Of a stretch of 64,000 nt of DNA, positions 1 through 23,169 are shown piece by piece. Location: NCBI GenBank assembly GCA_009746045.1, contig RPFO01000002.1:249501-313500 (forward strand). Direction: 5' to 3'. Under the pieces are notes generated by a model. The model made no database searches, had not been told where the DNA came from, and worked only from the letters and a program-made list of their open reading frames with translations. Numbering within the stretch: the stretch's first letter is position 1; every line of letters starts with the position of its first letter. The DNA comes from Mesostigma viride. Its lineage: Eukaryota; Streptophyta; Mesostigmatophyceae; Mesostigmatales; Mesostigmataceae. Position numbers and translations under genes: made by a program.

Positions 1-1336
1 TCAGCTAGAAAGCATATGCAATGACGGTCACGTGCTCATTGTGCAGACAACGCCATCCAAACTAGATGGAACTTCCATGCGTATCTCTTCCGTGAGAAGC
101 CCTACCACACGTAGGGGCTTGCAAATGGCGTAGCTGAAGTCACTCTGCTGTGACGACCTTGAAGGACTCCGCACAATTGGTTATGTATCCCCAAAGTCAA
201 CTATGACAATCACCGGAAAGCCGTGATCGGGGCGCGATCTGTCGAAAGGAGCATTGATATGGCGCTGCAACGCACTAATCCAACTCTGGGCGGCATCCTC
301 TTGGATCAGCTGGTGTATCTTCTACCTGCTACGCCACCCTGTTCAACCACGTCGAAGACAACCAAGCTCTGGTACGCAGGTATAAAACAGCTGATGCAGC
401 AATCCCACGAGACAGCACTTACTGCCTCGGAATGCCATGTTCGAAACCAATGCAAGGCAAAGCTTCATACAGACCATTGTCCTTGAGTAGTAATTCATAA
501 TCGTCGTATTTATCGGCGGCTTCATGCTGTTACCGTTTACTCCTTATGACCAGCTGTGAACCCTTGCAAACTCTGCATGCTTAACTTCACAGGAATATCC
601 TGCCAAGCTAGAAAACTGGTGTTTTTGCCATTTCCACCTGGGAGCCAGCTAGAAGCTGCTTCGGAGGTCGGAGAGGCGAAATCAGAAATGAACGTTTCGG
701 CGTCTGCCCCTATAAATCGCTGCCGACATTTTCATGCCTGCATGGTCTCCAGTCTCCACGAAATAATCTGGGCACTGCATGGGGTGTCTGGGCAGTGCCC
801 GGGCACTGGGCAACTCATGACTCGTGACTCTCGAGTCAAAAGCAATTGAAGGGCGATATCTCAATAAGGATACTAGTACGCCGTGACAGCGCAAGATGTG
901 GAACGTATCTTGTGGAACGTATTTCTGTGGAACGTACATTGCAAGGCTATTCGTCCTTGCAGAGCCACAAGTCCACAACGGCGACTCAACGATCGCTGTT
1001 GCTCTAGCCCTAACTGGATGAAGTGGAAACTGGAAAAGTGGAAACCCCTGGCCGTTCCACTGAAGAGAGTTTCTATGGCAGTCTCTTGATGTCCGTTGAC
1101 GAAGTAATCCCAGTGCGTCGCGCCAAATGATTCCGGGCATGAGTTGTCGGGGCATGCCCATGCCTTCGGGGGGTGATCACAACTTTCCTTGGATGCCAGC
1201 GTGAACTTAAGGCAGCAGGATAAGGGGCGCACTCTGATTGGCGGGCGGGCGAGCTCCGTGCTTCATTGCGGGGAAGGCAGGATCGGAGACGTGATCATCG
1301 CCTCAATTCCACTCAACCAACCATCTCAATTCCACG
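1..1336. other. Upstream region of the Lhca gene, no gene recognised
   Basis: No coding sequence of recognisable family is seen on either strand; open frames here are short and lack family motifs. Three direct copies of TGTGGAACGTA lie at 897-907, 911-921 and 926-936. The last ~40 bases before the Lhca ATG (1297-1336) are C/A-rich and contain two copies of TCAATTCCAC, which looks like a 5' leader. No TATA box was identified with confidence. Confidence 0.4.
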
Positions 1337-2827
1337 ATGGCGGCTTCCGTGTCTCAGATGATCCAGGCCAGGTAGGCTTATGAATCGCTTTTTCATTGGG
1401 AGATTAGCGTTTCCAAAATTTTCCCGGTCAGAAATGGATTTTGGTAGACTTTTGCATGGCGCGAGACCGATGGCATTTGCTACGATCCTGGATCCAGTAC
1501 CCGTGGATAGAGGCTATTATTGGGAAACACGATGCAGTCTTCATTATAACTTCCAGCTCAAGTGCCACATTTTTCTTCGTTGCCCGCATGTTCCTCATGT
1601 CCGCAGCACCTTCCTCGGAAGCAAGGTGGCCTCAGTCGCCCGCGCCACCCCCGCCAAGGCCCAGGCTAAGTTCGTCGTCTCGGCCTCTTCTAACCGCCCA
1701 GTGTGGTTCCCCGGCAATGCCCCCCGGGCATGGCTGGACGGCAGGTGAGCTCTAAATAGGATTCTGCATGGTTCTGCTGATGCGTGCATCTACGCACCCA
1801 ATATTGGGAGTAGAACTGATATTTTTGTCATAGCTAGTTGGCATTTTTGTTGTGATATCTGTTTAGGTTTGCTTGAGCATGGAGTTCGAGCTGTATCTCT
1901 CTGCGCTGATTAGAAGACGTAGTTATCACGATAGAGCTGGTTGTCTCATTGATAGATCGTGATATCCCCGCACTGGGGGCCTCCACCCGCATGGGTGTCA
2001 TGCACTTGCCTGGAACATGGTGCTTCTGCCCCCCCCCCCTCCACCACCACCACCAGCACCATCACGCATATGGTTTACTTCTGCATGTGCCAAAGTCTCA
2101 TGCCATAACTCGCCGGTTAATTATAGTTTGCGGGCAACTAGAACGTCTGGGGGTCGGGAGGTGTTCATAATCACTCAATCGCCCAACTCCTTCTTTGGTC
2201 TGCCCCTATGCTGACCTGCCCTGTTTCCTCTTTCCTACGTCTCGTGCGGTGCTTGCTTGCAGCCTGCCCGGCGACTTCGGCTATGATCCCCTCGGCCTGT
2301 CGTCTGACCCCCAGGTCCTGAAGTGGATGGTCCAGGCTGAGCTCCAGAACGCTCGCTGGGCCATGCTCGGCGTGGCCGGCATGCTGGGTGCGGATCTTGC
2401 CAACAAGGTCGGCCTCCCAGCCGCAGTACAGTGGTACGAGGCCCCCCTGGTTGACTACCAGGCGGACTGGAAGACCCTGTTGGTTGTCCAGCTGGTCTTG
2501 CACGCGTGGGTGGAGGGCCGCCGCTGGGCTGACTTCCACTCGCCCGGCTCGGCCAACGCTGACCCGTTCGGCAACTCCCTGCCATCGACCGCCACCACTG
2601 GCTACCCAGGTGGCCCATTCGACCCACTTGGCTTCTCCAAGGGCAACCTGCCTGAGCTGAAGCTCAAGGAGATTAAGAATGGACGCCTGGCCATGGTTGC
2701 CTCCTTGGGCCTGTTCGTCCAGTATTCCGCCACCGGCGCGAGCCCCCTTGACAACCTGGCTGCCCACCTGGCGGACCCAGGCCATGCCAACATCTTCGCC
2801 CTGGACAAGTCCGGCCTGTACAACTAA
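1337..2827 (+). CDS. Light-harvesting chlorophyll a/b-binding protein, LHCI (Lhca) type
   Basis: Three exons are inferred: 1337-1371, 1607-1744 and 2263-2827, with GT-AG introns 1372-1606 and 1745-2262. Joined they give 245 aa. The start is the ATG at 1337; exon 1 and early exon 2 read as a short chloroplast transit peptide rich in Ser/Ala. The mature part begins near RPVWFPG, then WLDGSLPGDFGYDPLGL, the usual LHC N-terminal signature. Membrane helix B carries ELQNARWAMLG, helix C is around TLLVVQLVLHAWVEGRRWADF, and helix A carries EIKNGRLAMVA. These hold the paired Glu-Arg bridges and chlorophyll ligands of the family. GYPGG before helix A is also typical. The protein should bind chlorophyll in the photosystem I antenna of the thylakoid. 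Helix B has Asn where most LHC proteins have His as the Chl a603 ligand, as in land-plant Lhca3 and Lhca4. Overall it looks closest to Lhca4-like proteins; the exact orthologue is not fixed. Confidence 0.95.
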
Positions 2828-3933
2828 ATTCATCGTTCCTTTTTAATATTGACCTTGCACCAGTGTACACACAAGAACGGGGTGTTGTCAGATGATGGGA
2901 TTGAGAACACAAGTACATGAACTTTAATTTGTGAATATGTACTGTATTTTTGTTTCATTATTTGCTTCCCAGGATCCAACTGGAGTCTCTTGTGAATATG
3001 CATATCAAGTGTTGGGCACCCCGCTTTCATGCTGATAGGAAACTAAGTCATGCAGTTGTCAACATCTCCACGGTGGGAAGTTCTTCACATAACAACTTGA
3101 CTGTTGTAGTTCAACGTGTTGTAAGGTTTATAATACAGGAAACTGAGTGATCATACTTTGATAATAGGTCTGACTCAGAAGAGAAACGGGGATGGTGCAG
3201 TCCCCTCATCTTAGAACCACCTGACTTTGATGCTGGGTTGGCATGGTCAGTTTGTGCATTTTTTGTATCAGCTGTATTTCGAATGGGCCACAAAATTCCT
3301 AGACATGTAGGGAGTGTCGCCACCAAGTATACGGCAGCTTACCTGGACGGTTGTGAGAAACGGCACTCGGAAGTGGCATGCTCTGTCGATCCCTCTCAAC
3401 CACAAATCATGCCCAGTGGCCACTAATTAGCAGCGATTAGTGACACAGCTCTAACTAGCGTGAGTTTGATCGTCTGCCTCAACATGTGGCCTCACACTCG
3501 CGCTAGGCTATTTTGCAGTTAACTGGTTACCAGCAACTGGCCAAAGAATTCCAGCTAGCCTCGTAGCTACAGTACAAGATTTAGTACTCTCTCTAGAGAC
3601 TTCTATTTAGGCCAAGTAGCGCGGTTCACTTGCCCAGGTTTGTGCAGATAGCAACTCCGCGTCTTCCGGACTATCCAAGACGACTGTGCGCGCGGCCATG
3701 ATGACAGGTGTGTGGGTAGGTTGCATGCTAACCCCTGATAGCCCAGGAGAATAGAAAGGCCTCTCCCGGATCCTGAGGGGTTTTAGGGGCATACCCAGGG
3801 TTCACCCACAAACCCCCTCCCCTTGCATGCCTTCGCAGGTGAAGTATCCGCGTAGAAAAGTACCACATCGGGTACTCCGCGGTATGCATTCAGTGCATGT
3901 TCACGCACTTACTTACTGTTCAGGCCATGCTGG
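2828..3933. other. Lhca 3' region and spacer, no gene recognised
   Basis: This holds the 3' untranslated region of the Lhca gene and spacer before the pentamer array. No coding sequence, RNA gene or transposon was recognised. A clear polyadenylation signal could not be chosen by eye. Confidence 0.4.
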
Positions 3934-6830
3934 CCATCCCATCCCATCCTGAGCATCCCATCCCATCCTGGGCATCCCATCCCATCCTGGGCATCCCATC
4001 CCATCCTGGGCATCCCATCCCATCCTGGGCATCCCATCCCATCCTGGGCATCCCATCCCATCCTGGGCATCCCATCCCATCCTGGGCATCCCATCCCATC
4101 CTGGGCATCCCATCCCATCTTGGGCATCCCATCCCATCCTGGGCATCCCATCCCATCTTGGGCATCCCATCCCATCCTGGGCATCCCATCCCATCCTGGG
4201 CATCCCATCCCATCCTGGGCATCCCATCCCTTCCTGGGCATCCCATCCCATCCCATCCTGGGCATCCCATCCCATCCCATCCTGGGCATCCCATCCTGGG
4301 CATCCCATCCCATCCCATCCCATCCCATCCCATCCCATCCCATCCCATCCCATCCCATCCCATCCCATCCCATCCCATCCCATCCCATCCCATCCCATCC
4401 CATCCCATCCCATCCCATCCCATCCCATCCCATCCCATCCCATCCCATCCCATCCCATCCCATCCCATCCCATCCCATCCCATCCCATCCCATCCCATCC
4501 CATCCCATCCCATCCCATCCCATCCCATCCCATCCCATCCCATCCCATCCCATCCCATCCCATCCCATCCCATCCCATCCCATCCCATCCCATCCCATCC
4601 CATCCCATCCCATCCATCCCATCCCATCCCATCCCATCCCATCCCATCCCATCCCATCCCATCCCATCCCATCCCATCCCATCCCATCCCATCCCATCGG
4701 ACCCATCCCATCCCATCCCATCCCATCCCATCCCATCCCATCCCATCCCATCCCATCCCATCCCATCCCATCCCATCCCATCCCATCCCATCCCATCCCA
4801 TCCCATCCCATCCCATCCCATCCCATCCCATCCCATCGGACCCATCCCATCCCATCCCATCCCATCCCATCCCATCCCATCCCATCCCATCCCATCCCAT
4901 CCCATCCCATCCCATCCCATCCCATCGGACCCATCCCATCCCATCCCATCCCATCCCATCCCATCCCATCCCATCCCATCCCATCCCATCCCATCCCATC
5001 CCATCCCATCCCATCCCATCCCATCCCATCCCATCCCATCCCATCCCATCCCATCCCATCCCATCCCATCCCATCCCATCCCATCCCATCCCATCCCATC
5101 CCATCCCATCCCATCCCATCCCATCCCATCCCATCCCATCCCATCCCATCCCATCCCATCCCATCCCATCCCATCCCATCCCATCCCATCCCATCCCATC
5201 CCATCCCATCCCATCCCATCCCATCCCATCCCATCCCATCCCATCCCATCCCATCCCATCCCATCCCATCCCATCCCATCCCATCCCATCCCATCCCATC
5301 CCATCCCATCCCATCCCATCCCATCCCATCCCATCCCATCCCATCCCATCCCATCCCATCCCATCCCATCCCATCCCATCCCATCCCATCCCATCGGACC
5401 CATCCCATCCCATCCCATCCCATCCCATCCCATCCCATCGGACCCATCCCATCCCATCCCATCCCATCCCATCCCATCCCATCCCATCCCATCCCATCCC
5501 ATCCCATCCCATCCCATCCCATCCCATCCCATCCCATCCCATCCCATCCCATCCCATCCCATCCCATCCCATCCCATCCCATCCCATCCCATCCCATCGG
5601 ACCCATCCCATCCCATCCCATCCCATCCCATCCCATCCCATCGGACCCATCCCATCCCATCCCATCCCATCCCATCCCATCCCATCCCATCCCATCCCAT
5701 CCCATCCCATCCCATCCCATCCCATCCCATCCCATCCCATCCCATCCCATCCCATCCCATCCCATCCCATCCCATCCCATCCCATCCCATCCCATCCCAT
5801 CCCATCCCATCCCATCCCATCCCATCCCATCCCATCCCATCCCATCCCATCCCATCCCATCCCATCCCATCCCATCCCATCCCATCCCATCCCATCCCAT
5901 CCCATCCCATCCCATCCCATCCCATCCCATCCCATCCCATCCCATCCCATCCCATCCCATCCCATCCCATCCCATCCCATCGGACCCATCCCATCCCATC
6001 CCATCGGACCCATCCCATCCCATCCCATCCCATCCCATCCCATCCCATCCCATCCCATCCCATCCCATCCCATCCCATCCCATCCCATCCCATCCCATCC
6101 CATCCCATCCCATCCCATCCCATCCCATCCCATCCCATCCCATCCCATCCCATCCCATCCCATCCCATCCCATCCCATCCCATCCCATCCCATCCCATCC
6201 CATCCCATCCCATCCCATCCCATCCCATCCCATCCCATCCCATCCCATCCCATCCCATCCCATCCCATCCCATCCCATCCCATCCCATCCCATCCCATCC
6301 CATCCCATCCCATCCCATCCCATCCCATCCCATCCCATCCCATCCCATCCCATCCCATCCCATCCCATCCCATCCCATCCCATCCCATCCCATCCCATCC
6401 CATCCCATCCCATCCCATCCCATCCCATCCCATCCCATCCCATCCCATCCCATCCCATCCCATCCCATCCCATCCCATCCCATCCCATCCCATCCCATCC
6501 CATCCTGGGCATCCCATCCTGGGCATCCCATCCTGGGCATCCCATCCTGGGCATCCCATCCTGGGCATCCCATCCTGGGCATCCCATCCTGGGCATCCCA
6601 TCCCATCCCATCCCATCCCATCCCATCCCATCCCATCCCATCCCATCCCATCCCATCCCATCCCATCCCATCCCATCCCATCCCATCCCATCCCATCCCA
6701 TCCCATCCCATCCCATCCCATCCCATCCCATCCCATCCCATCCCATCCCATCCCATCCCATCCCATCCCATCCCATCCCATCCCATCCCATCCCATCCCA
6801 TCCCATCCCATCCCATCCCATCCCATCCCA
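3934..6830. repeat. (CCCAT)n pentanucleotide array, 2.9 kb
   Basis: About 2.9 kb of CCCAT repeats. The left end (to ~4310) is built of a longer 19-bp unit with TGGG inserted (CATCCCATCCCATCCTGGG), and a 14-bp form of it returns at ~6503-6600. The core is nearly pure but broken by CGGAC variants near 4697, 4836, 4926, 5395, 5439, 5598, 5641, 5980 and 6004. The minus strand reads GGGAT repeats, i.e. G3 runs with 2-base loops. Frames stay open because a 5-base unit makes a stop-free 5-residue periodic peptide. No coding role is supported. Confidence 0.98.
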
Positions 6831-7410
6831 CCTGACTGTACTGAGGACTCAGTGATGCTCACGTAACGCTGTTACGTGTTAATTAATTATTTGTGTTCTT
6901 GTTGAGAGATGCCGATTAATTTTACATTAGAGAATAGAGAACACCGTAGGCCTGCAAAATGGCAATGTATGGCAACGTTGGGTTCGTCTTTCATCATCCA
7001 CGGCATAACTGCTACCAGGTCTCGGTGCATACTTGAATGCACGCCCTTCAACGAGCTACTGGGAGAAAGACGACCATGTTGGTCATTCCACACAAAGACA
7101 TCCGTGTAGCAAGTGCTGGGGTATACGTGAGAGACAACTATAATCAATCTCCACCCACAGGCGCCCTTTGCAGCTGCGGCAGGAGGCTGATTGACAACAA
7201 AAAAGGTCTGCATGCACTGTTGGCATGTCCCCGACCAGTAGAGCCCATAAGGGGTGAAAAAGGTCGCTCCCACCATCCTTAGAGCTACCTGCTCCGTGCC
7301 CCCCCCCGCTGGGGCAAGGCATAGCTAGTGTCCCAAAATAAAGCCGGTACGAGCAAAGTCACCCGGGTACGCACCACCCTTGCCACTGCAATCCAGACCA
7401 GCGTGTTGTG
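6831..7410. other. Spacer holding the NSA2 3' flank
   Basis: Non-repetitive sequence between the pentamer array and the NSA2 stop codon, which is read on the minus strand. It should contain the NSA2 3' untranslated region. No other gene was recognised. Confidence 0.4.
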
Positions 7411-18199
<10,789 letters not shown>

Positions 18200-19106
18200 G
18201 GTTGCTCTCTAAGCGGCAAGGCCGCAATTAGCAATTGAATGGAAACCTTCCGTCAGCCCGAAGACGCGCGAGCCGCACACCCTCAATGATGAAATTGACA
18301 CTAATTAAGCAAACTAGTGCTAAGCATCAAGGTAAAAAAGGGGTTTTAAGCAGTCGGCCAAAATTATTGCCGAGTGCCGAAAGGAGTGCTGAAAGGAGAA
18401 GAGCGATGGCGGCCTGCTCCTTATGACCATGAGAAAGTTCTTGACGCCGTATCCAAAGTACGGATATGGTTACGGCCGAGAAGCTGCCGGCCCTGGTGCG
18501 TGATGGCGAACTTCACACGAGGAGGGTAAGATCTTCTTAGGGACCCTGAATCTCCAGTTCATTCCCCACTTGACACGTTGGCATCTCCGTTCGGCTGTTG
18601 CTTCACGAACCTGCGATGCCCGGAAATGACGAGTCGTGGTTGTCGACCTGTCGAAAAAACGACGCCGTGTTGGTACCGACACGTTGCCCTTGCCAAGTTC
18701 CGTAACCAGGCGGGTTTGCAGCCTCGTACTCCATAATACAACGATCCCGGAGTTTCGATTTGAAATCAACAATATTTTTACTGGGAATAATACAAAGAGC
18801 TGTAGGGCGTTGGGCTAGCTCGGAGAACCGTTGCCATACACCGTTGGCTGAGTGAAATAGGTTACATGAAGCCCTGATCGCAGAGTTGGTGACTGACCAA
18901 AAAATATGTCCTTCTTTCATCGTATTGTTTCATACGTCGTAAACGAAGTCCTCGTGGACTCTTTGGCTAACAGGTGCTTTGGTGTTTACTTATTGGGAAA
19001 TGCGAAAACGCTTTTCTGTTCCCTGGTTTGCTTTGCTGGAAAGTCGCTATTTGTTTCGGTGTTCTCGCTTTGCTAAGACGAATTTCATTTCTCGCTTCAC
19101 GTCTGT
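18200..19106. other. Region upstream of NSA2, no gene recognised
   Basis: This should hold the NSA2 5' leader and promoter. Open frames on both strands are short and show no family motif. It may serve as a shared upstream region if the candidate exons at 19130-20567 belong to a real plus-strand gene. Confidence 0.35.
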
Positions 19107-20567
19107 TTGTTTGGTTCTCGGCACTCCAGCCGCACCTTCCAGAGATTTGCGTTGAGATCATCCCAAGCGGCATCCGAGCTGGCCAAGAAAGGTGAGCAGC
19201 GAGAAGCGGGCATGGGCCGGGTTTGGGAAGCCTTTCGACCAAGCCTTCTGTGGCTTGGTCGATTTTTTTTCGACGAACGCCGTTATTTTGTTTCAATCGC
19301 TTATGGATGTATGCTGCAAGTGCCATGTGCAGGTTACTATCTTCCTAGCTGGGAAATGAAACTGGAAGCTACATTACCAGTATTCTTCTAGCCATGATTG
19401 CTGTGACGTTGTTGCAAGCATATAGCGTTGCAGCATTTTCGTAGCTTGCTCAGCTGAGCCCGGTCGAGCTTGTTATGACATGGTGTAGTCGCTGGTGAAC
19501 ACCAGTCATATGCATCCATCCTCACATCTCGAACTGCATGGTTTTGGGCTATGTAAGTGCGCTCATAGAGTGTTTCTGCACCCCATTGTGCCTAGAAGTA
19601 TTGCTCCTTTGACATCTCCTTTTTTTTGTTTAAAGCTGCTAGAATGGTCGTGTAATTCTGATTCTGGACCGTCTTGCCTCCCACGGTGGGTGTGACGTGC
19701 CCTTTGCAACATGCTCCCAGCCGTAATTTGTTTACTTTACCGACGTCCCAAAGTGGTAGTTTTAACGGACAATTTTAAATCTTTTTTATCTTTCCAGGGG
19801 GGGTTGGTCGTGTAGCACATGCAAACATTCTCTGTGTGGCAGTGTAGTCGGCGGTTAATAGAGCTCCCCAGGTGTCGCCATACTCTAGGCTTTGTGAAGG
19901 TTTCAGTTGGGCAAATCTTCTTCCCGGGGCATGATTTGGTAACTACTTTGTGCATTGCTGGTGTGGCCGTGGCACCTGGGGTCCAGGCAGTCGAACCGTC
20001 GAACGGGTGAGTGGAGAGCACCTATCTGCTGTATGCTATTGTGCCCTGTGGAATAAGCAATCTTGCGCCATGGTGTCTTACATGCTACCCATGCAGACAG
20101 TGTTGACTTTGGTGCCGCATAAAAACTAGCAACCATGCCAGCATATGCCTGTGCTCCTTTTATTAGGACGGCTTGCTTGTGACAATCCGGACACGTTGCA
20201 TTGGGGAGCTCGGATTTGATAAACAAGTTACTCAGTAGTGGTCTCGTCAAACGAGTCATTTTATTCGTTCTAGTCAGTTTAAATATTCTTCTTTTAATAT
20301 ACTGTGCAGATTGTGCCACCTAATATCGGCGGACGGTACCTTCACGGCTCCCTTTCTGAATTCATGCCTGGTATTCTTGCTAGCCTAAAGGCATTCTATG
20401 TGTTTGGCTGCGGGTTTTGGAGACTCATCATAGTGAACGCCTTTCCCTACGCATTTTTTATGGTGCCTATTTGGCTGTGTGTGCTGCCTCCCCGACGCTC
20501 CAGCTGCCGAGAGCAAAGAGTTACTGGCGGAACGAGCCAAGGAGGCCTCCCGGACATTTCAAGAGGA
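19107..20567 (+). CDS. Two candidate exons of an unidentified protein (partial)
   Basis: A first open stretch ends at 19192 in SELAKK just before a good donor (GAAAG|GTGAGC). A second begins after CGCTCCAG at 20502, reads AAESKELLAERAKEASRTFQ and ends at GAGGAG|GTATGG (20567). Joining GCCAAGAAAG to CTGCCGAG keeps the frame. The joined peptide is rich in Ala, Glu, Arg and Lys with a helical, possibly coiled-coil pattern, and the N-terminal part (Ser/Arg-rich, no acids) resembles an organelle presequence. No ATG start in the right frame was found, the downstream exons were not located, and no family is recognised. The coordinates only bracket the two pieces. Confidence 0.25.
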
Positions 20568-21122
20568 GGTATGGCTGTGGTGGCGCCTCCCTATCCAGCA
20601 TCTATTATTCAGCAATCCGTCCTCATCATATATTACAAGAGTCTTTACAGCGGAGGCACGGGAGGGGCTTGCTTATCATAGTTTATCATAGTTATCCATG
20701 ATCCATATCCAGTTATTGATTATCCATGATTATCCATTTTCCATCACCCATTATGAAGTTTAGTATTGGTTGTCTCACCTTTTTTATCTATCATTTGTTT
20801 CCTTCATCCCGATCTCGCGCGATTGTCATGAGAATGCCCCTGGTATGACTTTAAGCTTAAGACCGTTACCATGTCATGTTGAGGAACCATCCTCAGGCTG
20901 TCATTTATAATATATGATCATGGTGATGCTGTTGATGAGGCGACCAACGCCATTGTGACAATGCGAGTGTCGGACTCCATGGACATGTCTAACAGCACAA
21001 CATAGTTGTTGTGCTACAGTCACTACGTTGTGGTATACGACTTTTTATGGTAGCTCCGTTGAGGGTGCTTCCTCATTGTAAATGGGGTACTTATTTCCAT
21101 TGAGGGTGATTCCTTGTGTTAA
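20568..21122. other. No gene recognised
   Basis: Unique-looking sequence. It could be intron if the preceding candidate exons are real. Short TCCATGATTATCCAT-like direct repeats lie near 20693-20740. Confidence 0.3.
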
Positions 21123-21862
21123 ATGGTGGGAGAGTGATCGCAGCAGTGATACTTACAACTGGACACTCTTGGCCGCTAGGAACAACTGCCCTGATCACGC
21201 GGGCTTGTTTTTAGCTAGATTCTCTCGGTCTCGATGAACGTCCACCCGTCATTATTTTCAAGGTCCACGGCTACACGTATCCACCTCCATTCATCCTCCT
21301 GAACGACTCGACCAACAATCATTTTTCTCAGATTGGCTCAAGTGCATTCTTAATTCTCAAGTTCTCACCGTTGGCCGTTTAATTCATTCCGACTCTTAGA
21401 TTTTCACCGATGTGTTGAAAAAGGATCACTTATATACTCGACTTCTCCCTAAAATCTCATCGACCGGGTTTCGAAGCAACCCACGAACGCCGTAGATGCA
21501 CATCCAACGGAGCAAACAACGTCACGACCGACGCGGCGCCAAATAGTTGCCTAGGTTACTTTTCTGCGAGCTATTTGACAACATCGAACCCCGGGCGTGA
21601 TGACTCCTACAACGCGACCCGTGCCATTCTTGGCCATCATCTAGAAACGCCCAACGCAAAGTACACACAGCGCCGTGCCCATCCGCCTTTTCAGCGTTCC
21701 GCGGACCTGGGACCTGCCTTCTGCGCGAGAGTTTGAGAATTTGAGAACCAAAAGCAAGTTTTCAGCCGACTCGACCAACGCGCATAAGATAACAACAGGC
21801 TCGAGTCACAATGGTCCGGATTCTTCCCGCTTTCCTGCTTGCGCTGGTTGTCTCTTTGATAC
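21123..21862 (+). repeat. Dispersed repeat family R1, copy 1
   Basis: Two blocks recur near 32 kb. AATGGTGGGAGAGTGATCGC and its context (21123-21245) match 32041-32160. The block from GACTCGACCAACGCG through CAGGCTCGAG, ATGGTCCGGATTCT and GCGCTGGTTGTCTC (21770-21862) matches 32250-32340 and 32845-32917. Shorter matches occur at 17150-17190 (GATTTCTGGCCTGC then CTGGTTGT) and 29866-29885. The nature of the element is unknown: a decayed LTR or a tRNA-like SINE are both possible. Confidence 0.6.
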
Positions 21863-23169
21863 ATGATGAGTTGTTGTATAACATAGTTGTTTTGTGTTTT
21901 GTCCAGTGTTTCTAGTAAGGGTTTTAGGTTTGTTGGCGACACGTCAGATGGCTGGTACGGCACTGTTGGCGGCGCGTCAGCCCATATCAGTTAGAGGCAG
22001 GTCCCAGGGGCCCCCTACAGGACGGAATAGCCCTCAAGGACCCTAAGTCCCTCAGGTGGTCCCTCAGGGACCCCCTCATGTAGCAGTGTTACTGGGGAAG
22101 GGGGGGTTGGCAAGCTGATTTGGGGGCACGTGCAAGATGGAATAGGGACAAGGTGACGACTGACGACTGACGAGACGTTTCAAGGGTGAAGGGGCAGGAC
22201 AGGTATTGCAACGTTGGATCTCGAACATGCTCCATTGTAAAGAAAACTGGCCTTATCAAGCTTTCAAAAACGTAGGGAGAGATTACTTTCATTTCACAAT
22301 GTTTAAATGTCACAGATTTCTGAACGGGCATTCTATTATAACTTACAAGTGGTTACCAAAAAGCTTTATTGGTTACCCGAAGAGCGTAACAAAATGAGCT
22401 TGACATGTACATGGTAAATGATTGGTACTTGATGGATCAAGCTCAAGCAACAGCTAGCACGTCTGGATGTGCATAAAACAAGAACCCTTTGCTACAAATA
22501 ACGCAAACTGTCTAGCCCCCATCCATCGATGTCCAGGTAGGTGCTTAAGTGCTGACTGCACCTCCCGGGGCTCGTGCCTCTAGTCTCACTAGCGTAACAT
22601 GTGGTTGCCCTTTTCCTCTTGTTTCGCATTTTTAGCTCCTTGTCGCTTGGGTCACATTGACAAGATCGGGACTACTTGAGTCGTCCTGTCGGCGGTTTGT
22701 CTCTTAAAATACAACGATATCGCCACAGATTCAAAACTTGTTAACCATCCGCCTCCTTGTGACGCCATGCCACGCTCTTGTTGTGCGCAATCCTCGCTGA
22801 CGATACGAGAAACCTTGCCATTTAAGGCAAGAAAACGTTGCCTATACTTACAGTTTAGCTGGCGAGGTTTGACCGATGAAACTTACTTCCTACCGCCTCA
22901 GCTATACCTACACCGATGCAACGCCCCCCTTGCAAGAAAACGCTCCTAGACTTCTGAACAAGCAGCTGCTATTGAAAAGTATCAAACATAAGTTTAGGTA
23001 ATCTTGGCTTACAGATTTCAAGGTACCCGCTCGTGACTGTCGCTGCAATGGCCATCACCACCTCGTGGACTTCGCTGCGAGCTGCACGAAATGTCTCTTG
23101 GCAGGTTTTGGCATGCACGTTCACAAATTTTGCACAGGTCCAACACAAAAATTGAATACTGTTTAATCA
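21863..23169. other. No gene recognised
   Basis: Contains a G/C-rich stretch with repeated GGACCC/CCCTCAGG words at ~22010-22080 and a triple GACTGAC at ~22157-22171. No coding sequence with a recognised motif. Confidence 0.3.

Noticed and set aside
3897-6866. Proteins of 900-990 aa (HPIPS or MGWDG repeats) across the CCCAT array on both strands
   Set aside because: A 5-base unit read in triplets gives a 5-residue cycle with no stops in several frames on both strands at once. Nothing but repeat is encoded, so it is a periodicity artefact.
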